Positions 18,733 to 28,798 of a stretch of DNA of 28,798 nt are shown piece after piece. Numbering within the stretch: position 1 is the stretch's first letter; each line of letters begins with the position of its first letter. The stretch spans positions 1-28,798 of the forward strand of contig CALSCR010002149.1 in the NCBI GenBank assembly GCA_943704495.1, given 5' to 3'. A model generated the notes under the pieces. The model was given only the letters and a program-made list of their open reading frames with translations. It did no database searches and was not told where the DNA came from. Source of the stretch: Pigoraptor chileana (lineage: Eukaryota; Opisthokonta; Filasterea). The translations under genes were made by a program, and so were the position numbers.

Positions 18733-20895
18733 TTAACTTGTAAAATTGAATTTTCCCGCTGCGTCGTTGTTGCGGAACCACTGCACCAACGGCGGATTGC
18801 GCAGGACATGGGGCGATGTTGGGTCAAACATAGTAGTATACTGTCGATATAGTGGAACGTGAAAGTCGATGGCAGCTTGCAGCACGTCGACACGCCCGGC
18901 TTCTGCCCAATCGGAGATCCTCAAAGGCCGACGCATGAGTTCAACCCCCAGCAACTGCTCGACCACGAACGTGTCGTATGAAACGGCCACTGGCATCTTG
19001 TACTGTTGCGAAAGATCTTGATAGCAAAATGCTGTGTGCCTCTCGAGAATAGCGCGGAAAATTGACATGTCCCGCACTTTCACAAGCGCGAATTTGATAT
19101 CCGGGACGCACGATGCCACGATATCGGGATGGCGTTCTTCAAACCACCGAACAAATTCGAGACGGCAACCCGAAACTGCCGAGAGAAATTCGGTGCGTAC
19201 CTTATCGGGAGATAGGGCTGACGGACTGCGATAATCACCCACCGACACAGCCGCCACCGTCGTGAGTGCACAGCAGATGACAGCGACGCGCTCAGTCCCG
19301 ACAGCCGGCTGTCAGCCATGCGCGCCAACGCATAACGGCCCGTACCGCCGTCTCCAGCCGTTGGACAGGTTGAAGGGGTGCTTCACAGGGTGAAACACCT
19401 TGGGATGAAGAGCACCGTTGCGGACGGGCACCCTGCGAGCGTTGACGTCCATCATGTACACGACCATATCCGTGTGCCCTGCAGCCACGGCAGCATTGGC
19501 GCCCTGCGCGGCGCAAGCCCCTCGGTGTGAAAAGACACGAAGAATGCCGACGCTCTCGCAGAGATAACGAAGCACGGTCAGGTCACCACGCGCAATCGCT
19601 GGTGCATACCACGCCTTTGCCACGCGCACCTCCCACGGATCTTCGTGCACTAGCGTTTTCTGGAAGATTTTCTCCTCGCGCATGAGCGTAATGACAAACT
19701 CGACAGCTTCGCACGTCGGCACGAACTTGGGCACCTTGTCAACCAAATCGGAAGGGATATGCATGCTGTCCCAGAGACTACTGCCATCGAGCAACTTCAT
19801 GCACCGCGAGCCGAGCAACTGCTTCTCCTTCATCCACCTCAGCCCGTCCATGGCGCCGTACCGAAGCAGGAACTGGGCTGCACACGTCAGTTCCCACTCA
19901 TTCAGCCGAGGCACGACAAACTCGGCAGCGTCGTAGTCACCGCGTCGAAGGCAGGTGACGAGCGTCCACAGGCCCACTTTTGCGCCGTCCTCGTTTATGA
20001 AGCGTGTGATCTCGTCGCGAGAACCAAACGCCTCTTCGCACTTGGCTCCCATTTCACGCAGGCGCAGCGCCACCGACATATATCCCTCTTGCACAGCCTT
20101 GTCTATAAGGTCGGTTTTCTCCACAACGGACACTGCATCGAAAGCCAAAGGAGCCCGGAGCACAGCTTTCTCGAACAGTTCCAGCGACCCTGTCTCTACA
20201 GCGGGGAATAGAAGGCAGCATGTGAAGTCGCTCTCGCCAGCACGGCGCGCTTTACACTCCTCCACCAACATGTTGAGATGCAGTCGCTCTCATGCTGCAC
20301 AAAAGCGCAATGTCCGCGATGTCCGCAGGTCTCTGCATTAACGGCAGCAAACGCCAAACGAGGGTGGCATCGCCGAGTTGGACAGCCGACCGTGCCGCGT
20401 GAGAGGCGGCTAGGTGGGTTAAAAACGAAGGCGCCTCTTCGAGTAGAAAGAGAAGCTGCGCCCGCAAGGCATTTTTAAATCCGCCACTGAGACCGTAGAA
20501 GTCCCCGCGGTCGTCCGGAAACACCTCGGGCCTATGTCGCACGAGAAACTCGAACATGCCCCAGTCGTGACGGTTGAGGGCTACCTTAATCGACTTGTTC
20601 GAGCAGTGCGTCGCGCGTCCCCGCTTTACCTCGTCCTCGTGGAGCAGCATGATCACCTCAAGGTGCCCGTTGTGCGCCGCGAGGTCAATGTCCCAGTGAC
20701 CGTGCGGGCGGTATTGCGACAAATCGCCAACAACGTTGTCGTTAACGACAGTGTCGCGAATGCGTCGAAGAAGTCGCAGAGACGCTTGCACGACGCGCGG
20801 AGGTGTCCGATGTCCGTGAGCGTGAATCGCCCGACCTTGACGACGTGGACGAGCACCTCCTCTGACAAACCGAGAAGAAGTGACGAGACGTCCAT
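18733..20895 (-). pseudogene. F-box/ankyrin-type repeat protein, broken
   Basis: A leftward coding region of about 2.2 kb that starts MDVSSLLLGLSEEVLVHVVK and continues TDIGHLRASCKRLCDFF, a typical F-box shape (L..EvL..i......l..l...CkrL). Ankyrin-like helices follow: DIDLAAHNGHLEVIMLLHED, a long segment with GSLELFEKAVLRAP, EGYMSVALRLREMG and GHTDMVVYMMDVNARR, and a last block with GCRLEFVRWFEERHPDIV and AGRVDVLQAAIDFHVPLYRQ. The region is open only in pieces, with about three breaks in frame and no splice-site pairs that would remove them. F-box proteins recruit substrates to SCF ubiquitin ligases through Skp1. Large F-box/ankyrin families occur in amoebae and other protists and also in large DNA viruses of amoebae. 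The sequence does not show whether this copy is a native gene or an old viral one. Confidence 0.65.
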
Positions 20896-21783
20896 TCCGC
20901 CAACGGAGAACAAAGCACGCGATGCGCAAAGGAAAAGCTTTTGCAACTTAAGCGGGGTTTCAAAGTTTGTCAGATTGAGAAAGATTAGGGGCTGTTTTTG
21001 GCGAGAGGAGTGAAGCGGTAACCCACAAAGTGAGCACGGAATGGTGGAAGCATAGCTTTGTCGGCCCCAAAAACATTTGTTACTGCAATTATTTCCGGCC
21101 CAAGTGTGACACCCGCGTGTCATCAGGAGCGTAACGGCACAAACAAATAATTTCACGGTGAATTTTCCTGCACTGACAATAATATTCCGACTGTCTCTCT
21201 GCTGGAAATTTTGTGGGGAAGTGCCTGTTACCGCATCGACACTTTTGCGAATTGTGCCATGCGGCATCGGAAATATGACCAGCAAAGGACATGATTTGCG
21301 GGAAAATTCATGAACCCCTTGTTATTACCAGTGACAGGAAGCGAGCCCTTTGCCGGCAGAGAAGGCTGCAGAGAAGGCTATGTGTGTGCAGCCTGACGAA
21401 ACGACACCACAGGGGTGCCTCGGCGAATCTCGACGCACTTTTGGATAGCCCACTCGACAATCACTGCAATCGTACAATCTCTCCGTTGGGCAAGGGTCCC
21501 ATCACGTTCCGTCTTCCAGTGATCGCACGTTTGACTGACAGAGGCCAAATGTAAACACAACAAATGAATATCCCTTGAACCTAAAAAGGGACTCCCGCCT
21601 TGACTTAAGCGCATCCATTGTGTTCGATGGAAATGCCCCACTCACTCTCTCAGTATTAGACCCGCGCAGCCAGCACGCAGACCGTTCATACACAACACAA
21701 GACATGCACCAAACGAACTTGACACAAACACACACACACACACACGCGTACAAACACCGTGCCGGACGCGTCAACGGGACGCA
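20896..21783. other. Upstream of the F-box gene and 3' flank of the TPR gene
   Basis: Nearly 900 bases without a recognisable gene. The F-box frame stays open upstream to about 21285 but with no domain. A short CA run lies at 21726-21746, about 40 bases past the TPR gene stop. Confidence 0.5.
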
Positions 21784-24700
21784 TCAGACCGCCTCTGGCT
21801 TCAGCGGTTGCCACGCCGGCGCATTTCCCGTCGCCAGTCCGCCCACACGGAAGCGCCCTGCGTCAGAGTCGACGGCGGGTGCGACGGGTGCGTACTGCAG
21901 ATCCACCGACCGTGCAAAGTCCGCCATAGCATCCTGCCGCCGCGACAGCTTCCCCCGCACATATCCACGCTTCTCGTATGCCGTGGGGTCAGCGGGGACC
22001 AGACGGAGTGCCTTGTCGTAGTCGCTCTCGGCCTGCTCAAATCGACGCGCCACAGTGTGGACAGCCGCGCGGTTAAAGTATATTGCTGCGACATCCGGAC
22101 ACAGCTTCTCCGCAGTGTCGAGATCGGCGACTGCACCGTCAATATCGCCGGACGCATACCGAGCAATAGCCCTGTTCATAAGCGCGCCCTCGTCGCTGGG
22201 GTCCGCCTCCACTGCCTTGTCCAGGCACGTGACGGCCTGGTCCCACTGCCGCGTGCGTATGTACATGTTGCCGGCGTTGTACTGTGCCAGCGAGTACCCC
22301 GGATCTACCGCAATCGCCTCGGCATAGTCTCGCATTGCGCTGACATTGTCGCCCGCGCGCTCATGCACAACTCCGCGGTTGTTCAGCAACTCAGGTGTCG
22401 CGTGCACATCGACCGCTCTGTTCATATCCAGCAGCGCACCAAATTTGTTACCCATGATAGCGTTGACGACCGCACGTCCTTCAAGGGCATCCTTGCAGTG
22501 GGAATTGACAGACACCGCCGACGAAAACTGCAGCCATGCCAACTTGTGCTTGCCTTGCGCCTGGAGCACGTAACCGAGATTAACGTACGCCGGAAGATGC
22601 GAAGGGTCCAGGTGGATGGCGCGAATGTAGTCGCGGCGGCACCGGACGAGCTCCTCTGGGGTGCCAAGATCCATTCGCACGTTTCCCCTGCCTATGTACG
22701 CCTCGAGCAGAAACGGGTTGATGCGCACCGCCTCGTTGTAGTCGAGGATGGCGCGCCGGTGCTTCCCGAGTCGGTGGTGGCACAGACCGATCACCGCGTG
22801 CAGCGTCGCATCGAACGGATCGCGAGACATGACGTTGAGCAGATCGGCGGCCGCATTCGCGTGGTCGCCAATGATGCAGTAGAGAATGCCGCGGTTCCGC
22901 AGCACGTTCGTGTTGGAGTCGTCCGTGAGCAGCACGGTCGAGTAGTCGCGCAGTGCCTCGCTGTAGTGCCCCACATCCTGCTCGCACACGCCCCTGTTAA
23001 AGTACGCCAACGTACAGTTGGGATCGATCGACAGGGCCCGTCCAAAGTCGTCTACCGCCATCCGGAACTGGCCCATCCGCGCCCGCAAAGACCCCCGGAT
23101 GATGAACACCCGCACACTCGCGGGCTGCATCTTCAGCGCCTCGTTGCAGTCGATGATGCCCCGTCCGGGCTGCCCGCGCCGCTCGTAGTAGCACGCACGC
23201 GTCAGATACGCATCAAAGTTTGTCGGGTCGCACTTGATTGTCTTGTTGAGATCGGCGACGCCGCGGCCGTTGTTCATGTGCAAGCGACACAGCCCGCGAC
23301 GGTGCAGCGCCTCGGCAGACCCCGGTCTGAGGGCGAGTGCCCGCTGATACTCGACAATCGCATCCTCAAACTCTCCAATGGTTTCAAGGCATTGTCCGAG
23401 GCTGAAGTATGCGTCAAACATCCGGGGGTCCATTCCAATGGCGGAGCGGAGGTCGCCGATGGCCTCGGCGTGCTGCCCGTTCTTCATGCGCGTGCGTGCA
23501 AGAAGTACGTAAAGCTGCGGCGACGGGTCCGCAATTACGAGTTCCTCAAAGTCCCGAATGGCCGCGGCGTAGTTGCGGAGAAAGAGATTCACCACGCCAC
23601 GCTGCGACGCCGTCTGCCCGAGCGCTGCGTTGATCACAGACGCGCATCTGACATCGTACAGCGACAGCTCAAGCTGCTTCTGCTCGAGCAAGAGGCGGCC
23701 GCGGTGCAGGCGGTACGAGTGGTGTGTGGGATTTGCGAATATCAGCCGCGTGTAGTCCCTAATCGCCATCTGGGTGTCGTTGAGGCGCACGTACGCATCT
23801 GCGCGACAAAGCAGAGCGCGTATGCTCGTGGGGTCCGTCTTGAGCGCTGCCGTGAACGAAAGGGCGGCGAGGCGCGGCTCGTCGTATTGCGTCAGCAGCA
23901 AAACGCCCTTGTTGATGTGCGCCCCCACATTGCCCTTGTCGAGCTTGATCACAGACTGGAAATCCGCAAGCGATTCGTCAAAGCGCCGTATAGATGCGTA
24001 CAAAATGCCACGGTGAAAGTACGCAATCTTGTTGTCGGGGCCGTCGTCGACCAGCAGCGACGAACTGAAGTCGCGGATGGCCTTCTTTGGATCGCGCTTC
24101 CTCAGCACACAACCCCGGAAGCAGTATGCCACCGGGCTCATGGGCTCGAGGTGGATGGCGTGTGTTAGGTCTTCCAACGCCAGCTCAAAGCGGCCCTTGT
24201 GCGCCAGCGACATGCCGCGGTACGTCAGGGCCTTCCACGCCTTCGGATCGTTCTTTAGCGCATGGCCAAAGTTGCTGATGGCCTCTTCCCACCGCTCGGC
24301 ATTGAACGCCTTCAGGCCGTGGCGGATGGCGGCGTCGACGTTGGACGGGTCCAGCACCATGACAGTGGCGTAGTCCTCCGCCGCGCACTGCTCCTCGCCC
24401 TCCTCGTCAAACATGATTCCCCGCAGAAAATGTATGGCGGGGTCGCGCGGAAGCACACGGAGAGCCTGTGACAGACCCACAATCGCTTCTCTCACCTGCC
24501 CACGCCGGCGAAGAAGGTCGGCGCGGGCAAGATGCACTCGCGTACTTCGTGAGTTCTGCGAGATAGCGAGAGTGAGGTCGTCCAGGGCCTCGTCACTGTC
24601 TCCCCGCGAGAGGTGTAGACGGTGGCGGTGCCAGTATGCGTCGATCAGCGCGGGCTCTAGATCCGTTGCCTTGTCGAAATCGGACATGGCCGGGCCGACA

Positions 24701-27700
24701 TCACCAACCTTGAGCCGCAATGCGCCCCGACGACAGTAGTTGAACGCCGCCGCACGCCGGTCCACGTCCAGCAAATTGCCAATCGCGTCGATTTTCTCGC
24801 GAATGCTCGCTTCTTCCATGGCGCGCATATCGCCCTCAGAGAGTATGTTTCCCGCAGTCAGGCTCTGTATGACGCCGCCAATGACGCTGCTGTGACGTGG
24901 CGGATGGCTACTCCCCGGCGCCGGGGCATCGCGCCCACCCGACTCTGCGACGGACGGAATGACCGACGGGGTGGCGCGCATGCCGACAATCACGTGACGC
25001 TGCCGGCTCTGCGTGTAGCGCCGCTTCCGTTGCTGCTGCTGCTCGGGCGCGGTCGTTCGGCGGTTGTTGACCAATACCATCTCAGACGAGGCGTTCGAAG
25101 AATGGTTCAGTGTCGGCGACGCAGACCCGTTGATGTCCCCCACCAGATTCCTGATTGTCTCTACGTCGCGCTCGTGTCGCCAATTGCCCCACATCTTGGA
25201 CACCGTTTCGCGAATAAACCCATTCTTCGCATAGGCGGTCATATTGCGCGGCGGGTTCTCGGGAAGTATTGCGGGAAACATGGCCAACGACAGCGTGCTG
25301 TAGTATCGCACGCCACGCCTTTCAAGATGGACTGCCGCCCGGTCGTCCAGCCGCGTCGCATAGAATTTCGGTGCGTTGAGCGGCTTGTAACGAGTCAGAT
25401 CCTCCCACGATTTCGCCTTTTTTAAGCCTAGGAAACGGAGTTGCGGTTTTGCCAAATTGTGGATCCACCGGCGCGTGCCGATGGCAAGGGGCATGGGTCC
25501 CGAAAGCGAAAGCGCCACGGCAATGGTGCGCGCCTGATCTGATGTGTGGATGCTCGCGCGTGGCGATGACGGACGACTCGAGCGCGGCGTGTCCACGCCC
25601 TGCCACGACAGGCGGCGTACGCGGTCGCCACCGAGGCCGATGGACCGCGCCGGGTGCAGCGCATTGACAAGGGCGCTCGTGGCCAGCGAGCTGCGGCGGT
25701 GGCTGTCCGACAGCGGCGACTGTGCGTCGAGCCCCGCAGCGCCCGTGGGAGCCGCCGCGCCTTCCGCGGGAACGAGCGGGGATTCCTGCACGGTGGGCTG
25801 CGTGGGCGGCGACGACCCCGACGGTGCGCCCGCAGGATCATCGCCGATGAAGTTCAGCGCAGGCAGCGAGGGCAGGGACGATGACCGGCGGACAAGACGC
25901 GGTCGGGAAAACGACTGCGAAGCCATCGATCCATCCGCAGGGGCGGCGGGAACCGGAGGATTGCTCTTGTCATTGTCGCCGTTGCTGTGCCCATTCGTGC
26001 CCGTTGACGACTCCGCCGCAGTTGACTGTGTCGCTACAGCCGCAACAGTCGGCGCACCGTCCGGGACAGAGGCCTTGCCAGCGAGTGGCTCGTCCGCCGC
26101 GGCATTGTCGGCGGCACTCGCAGCCTCGGCAGCCGCGGCAATTGCGAGAGCGTCCGCCTCCTCTTCTTGCTGCGCGCGAAGCTCAGCAAGAATGGATTGC
26201 GCCTCTCTCGCACGCTCAATCGCGTCCATTGCCTCGCGAATGTTTGCAGACGGCAGGCGCAGGTTTTCGCCCATTGCATCCGGCACGGGGACGCCAGTCA
26301 GCCGCGACGGACTGTAATTCGGGTACAACAGCGTGTGAAGGGTGTCATGTGCTTCCTCGGGGCTGTGCGAGCCGTGCTCCATATCCATGTTGCAGAATGC
26401 ATGCACGTTGGGACGATATGTCCATCGATACACACTCGATCGCGCCGCCGAGTGAGAGTCTACGCGGGGCTTCCTTCTCTTCTTGTGACGGCGGCGTGAC
26501 GTCTTTGCCTGCGACCGCGGGCGCTGTGCGGGCGGCGCATCACCAATCGACGCCGGCTCAACGTGAAGCCAGTTTTCCGAAAGGTCTGCCGATCGGAGCG
26601 GGTCGCACGGTTGAAATGGAGCAGGTTTCGGAGGGATCGGCTCGTCGAGCACAGGCTGGGCCACGTGACGCTCAGTCGGCGCCAATGCCGCCGCCTCCCC
26701 ACTCACAGCGGCGCCGTCGGTGGGATCCACCCCCACCGGATGCACGTCACCCTGTTTGTCGCGCGCCGCCGTGTGCTTTGCGTTTGCTGAGCGGACTCCC
26801 GATTGTGGGCGGCCATTGGCAAAGGCAGTGGCAGTGGAAGGGGCGGGCGGTGCAGCCATCTGCTTGGACACCAGCGGCGGAGCATGCATCAGCAGGCCAT
26901 CTCCAGGGCTCGTGCGCACCCGAATGTGCCCTGTTGTCACGGCAACAGTGGGCACGGCGGTCGAACGCTGCCCCCCGTATGTCCTTCCTTTCGGGCGGTT
27001 ACCGGGAAGTGTGGGTGGCGGCAGCAAATCCTCGCCCGGAACAGAGCCCGTCTGCAGTTGGGCGAGGATCTCCATGGCTCGCGAGTGAACACTTGCCTCC
27101 ATTGCCGAGTTCGGCGTTGCAGTTAGCGAGCTGCGTGAAGGCCCACTCTGCACCGGAGAGGCCACCCCCGCACTTCTGGGAGTCGCTGGAGAGTCGTAGG
27201 GCACGAGCGCTCCATCAGGTATTGTGCCATTCCCCATTTGCTCCACTCCAGAGCTCACCACTCCAGAGGTCACCGGCGTGGTCTCCACGGGTGCGGGGGA
27301 CATAATGGGCGCTTCAGGACGTCCCGGGGAGTCGGTGTTCAGGAACGTCACTGTCTTCTGGGTGGTCAGCATCGAGGTGTGCTGCAGCAGAATCGGCTGC
27401 AGGGAAACAGCCGCGGGGGCCATCACCTTGGGTCGGTCGTCCTTCCACGTGCGCACACGGGAGCATCCCACGGTGGACGGCGTGCGTGTCGTATCGAACA
27501 GGCCCTTGTATTTCCTGCAAAAACCAAAGCGCCGCACTCAAAGACTGAGAATCGATTGAGCGCACAAACACCAAGGCAAGCGTGCGCATCCGACACCACA
27601 CATAGCCCACGCAAAGCACGCGCGCGCTGCATTCAACATCAGTCTTACTCTTTAATGACTTGACGCTGGTCAGGAATGGGAGGACGCCCGTCCTTCCCAG

Positions 27701-27719
27701 GGCGAAAGAAGCCCTCCAT
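21784..27719 (-). CDS. Giant tetratricopeptide-repeat protein (about 28 TPRs)
   Basis: Two exons, 27719-27649 and 27514-21784 (TGA), giving 1933 residues. Exon 1 encodes MEGFFRPGKDGRPPIPDQRQ and VIK, and ends GA|GTAAGA. Exon 2 follows TTTTTGCAG and restores the frame as EKYKGLFDTTRTP. The ATG sits in GCCATGG. The N-terminal half is low-complexity and Pro/Ser/Ala-rich, with three more ordered patches: near 375-465 (VYRWTYRPNVHAFCNMDMEH, then an Ala/Glu helix), near 700-800 (WIHNLAKPQLRFLGLKKAKS) and a basic Gln/Arg stretch near 850. Residues about 945-1895 are some 28 continuous TPR units with the usual W/L-G-Y-A-F-A-P spacing, such as AYFNRGVCEQDVGHYSEALR. This is a long superhelical protein-binding scaffold. 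The size and repeat number recall TTC6, a cilium-associated protein, but TPRs converge, so orthology is only a suggestion. Confidence 0.92.
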
Positions 27720-28798
27720 GGCAACGAGTGCCGCGTTGTGAGAGGCGAGATGCGCCACCAATCCTCACAGTCGAAAGTTGCTCTTGAAAGGAGCTCAGCG
27801 GAGCCCACTTCCCAACATAGCTACCACAATATATGTATATAGATATATATATCGCCACTTGCAGATTGCATGCGGTTTTGTGGCTTTTAAATGCAGAAAA
27901 TATTATTCAGTTCGTGTGCCTGATTACATAAAACAAACTGATAGCTTGAATTCCAAAATGTCCCCTAGAAACCGAAACTGCCGCGGTCTCGGCTGAATTT
28001 AAATATTATTTCCGAGATCTCGTACATAAATGGCTATAAGGAAAGTAAGCGATGTCTCGCACCGTTCGCACGGGGGTTAGGACCTGACCGACCGAGTCTG
28101 TAGAGATGGGGCGATCTAAGTCCGAGCTTGGCGAGCTCTCGGGATTCGCAGCCAAATTACCGCGCGCAGAACCTCACACTAAAGTATGGTAAAGCGCTTC
28201 TGATGCCTTGCGATCTGATCAGCAATCGAAACAAAACGGCTCCATAAGTATGCCAAAATGCTGTACTCAAAAGTTCACAAGAAAAAACGAATAAAAGAAC
28301 AAATTCTGAGAGTGACGACCCCAAACAGATCTGCCCCAGATTGATACAACACAAATAAAGGAAACGCACGCATGCGCTGACGCTGGCCTCTACTGGCTCA
28401 GTGTGTGCTCTGACCGCGTGACCACACCATCCAATGACGCACCGGGCAAGCCCCCAGATTCCCTGGGCAGTATGGCGAACAGTATGGCGGTTCGGTCGCC
28501 GGCCGCGCCGGCCGGGCCACTGGCGGCCAACCGGTTCCGGCCAGCCGGCCGTGTGCCCAAATCAGAGGGCCACTAGTCCAATAATCCCATGGATGTCCCC
28601 AATTTACTAGAGCGCATGTTAGGGTGAGGGTTTCGCCCCTGCCCCGGATGGAATGGAGGTGCCCCACGTGAGCACCCCATCCCGACCTTTACACCCGCGC
28701 GCAGACCGGAGCGCTGTCGCGGGTGTTACGGCCTTGACCCAGACTCTCTAGAGTAGCTAGGAAAAGGGTGCGTATAAAGTATAAAAGATGTAAAGATG
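27720..28798. other. Upstream flank of the TPR gene and window end, no gene seen
   Basis: Just over 1 kb with no recognisable coding exon, tRNA or other RNA gene. An ATATAT run at 27828-27853 lies about 110-135 bases upstream of the TPR gene ATG and might serve as a TATA-like element. From 27860 to about 28330 the DNA is AT-richer than the genes. Near 28480-28560 it becomes packed with CCGGCC palindromes, like 6100-6840, and CAGTATGGCG is directly repeated near 28469 and 28482. Confidence 0.5.

Noticed and set aside
21808-24168. Plus-strand open frame of 786 codons opposite the TPR gene
   Set aside because: It mirrors the TPR repeats on the other strand, with no recognisable domain and no promoter. 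GC-rich third positions keep antisense frames open.
25881-27305. Plus-strand open frame of 474 codons
   Set aside because: Antisense shadow of the disordered N-terminal half of the TPR protein. Low complexity and no domain.
28615-28640. Telomere-like TTAGGG/GAGGGTTT sequence
   Set aside because: Only one imperfect copy, with no tandem array.

Overview
The window comes from the nuclear genome of a GC-rich, intron-bearing unicellular eukaryote. The evidence is spliceosomal introns that resolve with correct phase (twelve GT-AG and one GC-AG), a eukaryote-type beta-ureidopropionase, an ACAP-type ArfGAP, a Tiny-macrocysts (TmcB/C) family membrane protein and a Fanzor/TnpB transposon remnant. I cannot name the lineage. 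A very long TPR protein that may resemble ciliary TTC6 would fit a flagellated protist, but that is inference.

Layout, left to right: (1) 34-1687 (+), the last four exons of an ArfGAP-ankyrin gene that begins outside the window; (2) 2267-5161 (-), an intronless type II membrane protein resembling an O-fucosyltransferase; (3) 5162-7808, a 2.6-kb gap between divergent genes holding inverted repeats and a minisatellite whose length changes are all multiples of three; (4) 7809-13567 (+), a four-exon TmcB-like multi-pass protein of 1530 residues, whose two tiny 5' exons I found by matching intron phase; (5) 14005-17250 (-), a complete seven-exon beta-ureidopropionase gene of 392 residues, with catalytic Glu-Lys-Cys present and one GC-AG intron; (6) 17500-18175 (-), the decayed tail of a Fanzor/TnpB-type element with a cluster of hairpins beside it; (7) 18733-20895 (-), an F-box/ankyrin-type gene that is open only in pieces; (8) 21784-27719 (-), a two-exon gene for a 1933-residue protein with about 28 consecutive TPR units; (9) 27720-28798, no gene recognised.

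The genes look like unrelated single genes rather than a pathway cluster: membrane traffic (ArfGAP), secretory-pathway glycosylation, membrane sensing or signalling, pyrimidine breakdown, and a scaffold. The pattern that links them is that about ten of the thirteen introns hold TG/CA-rich simple sequence, sometimes forming the splice donor itself. The block at 17.5-20.9 kb, with a transposon remnant beside a broken F-box/ankyrin gene, is the accessory part of the window.
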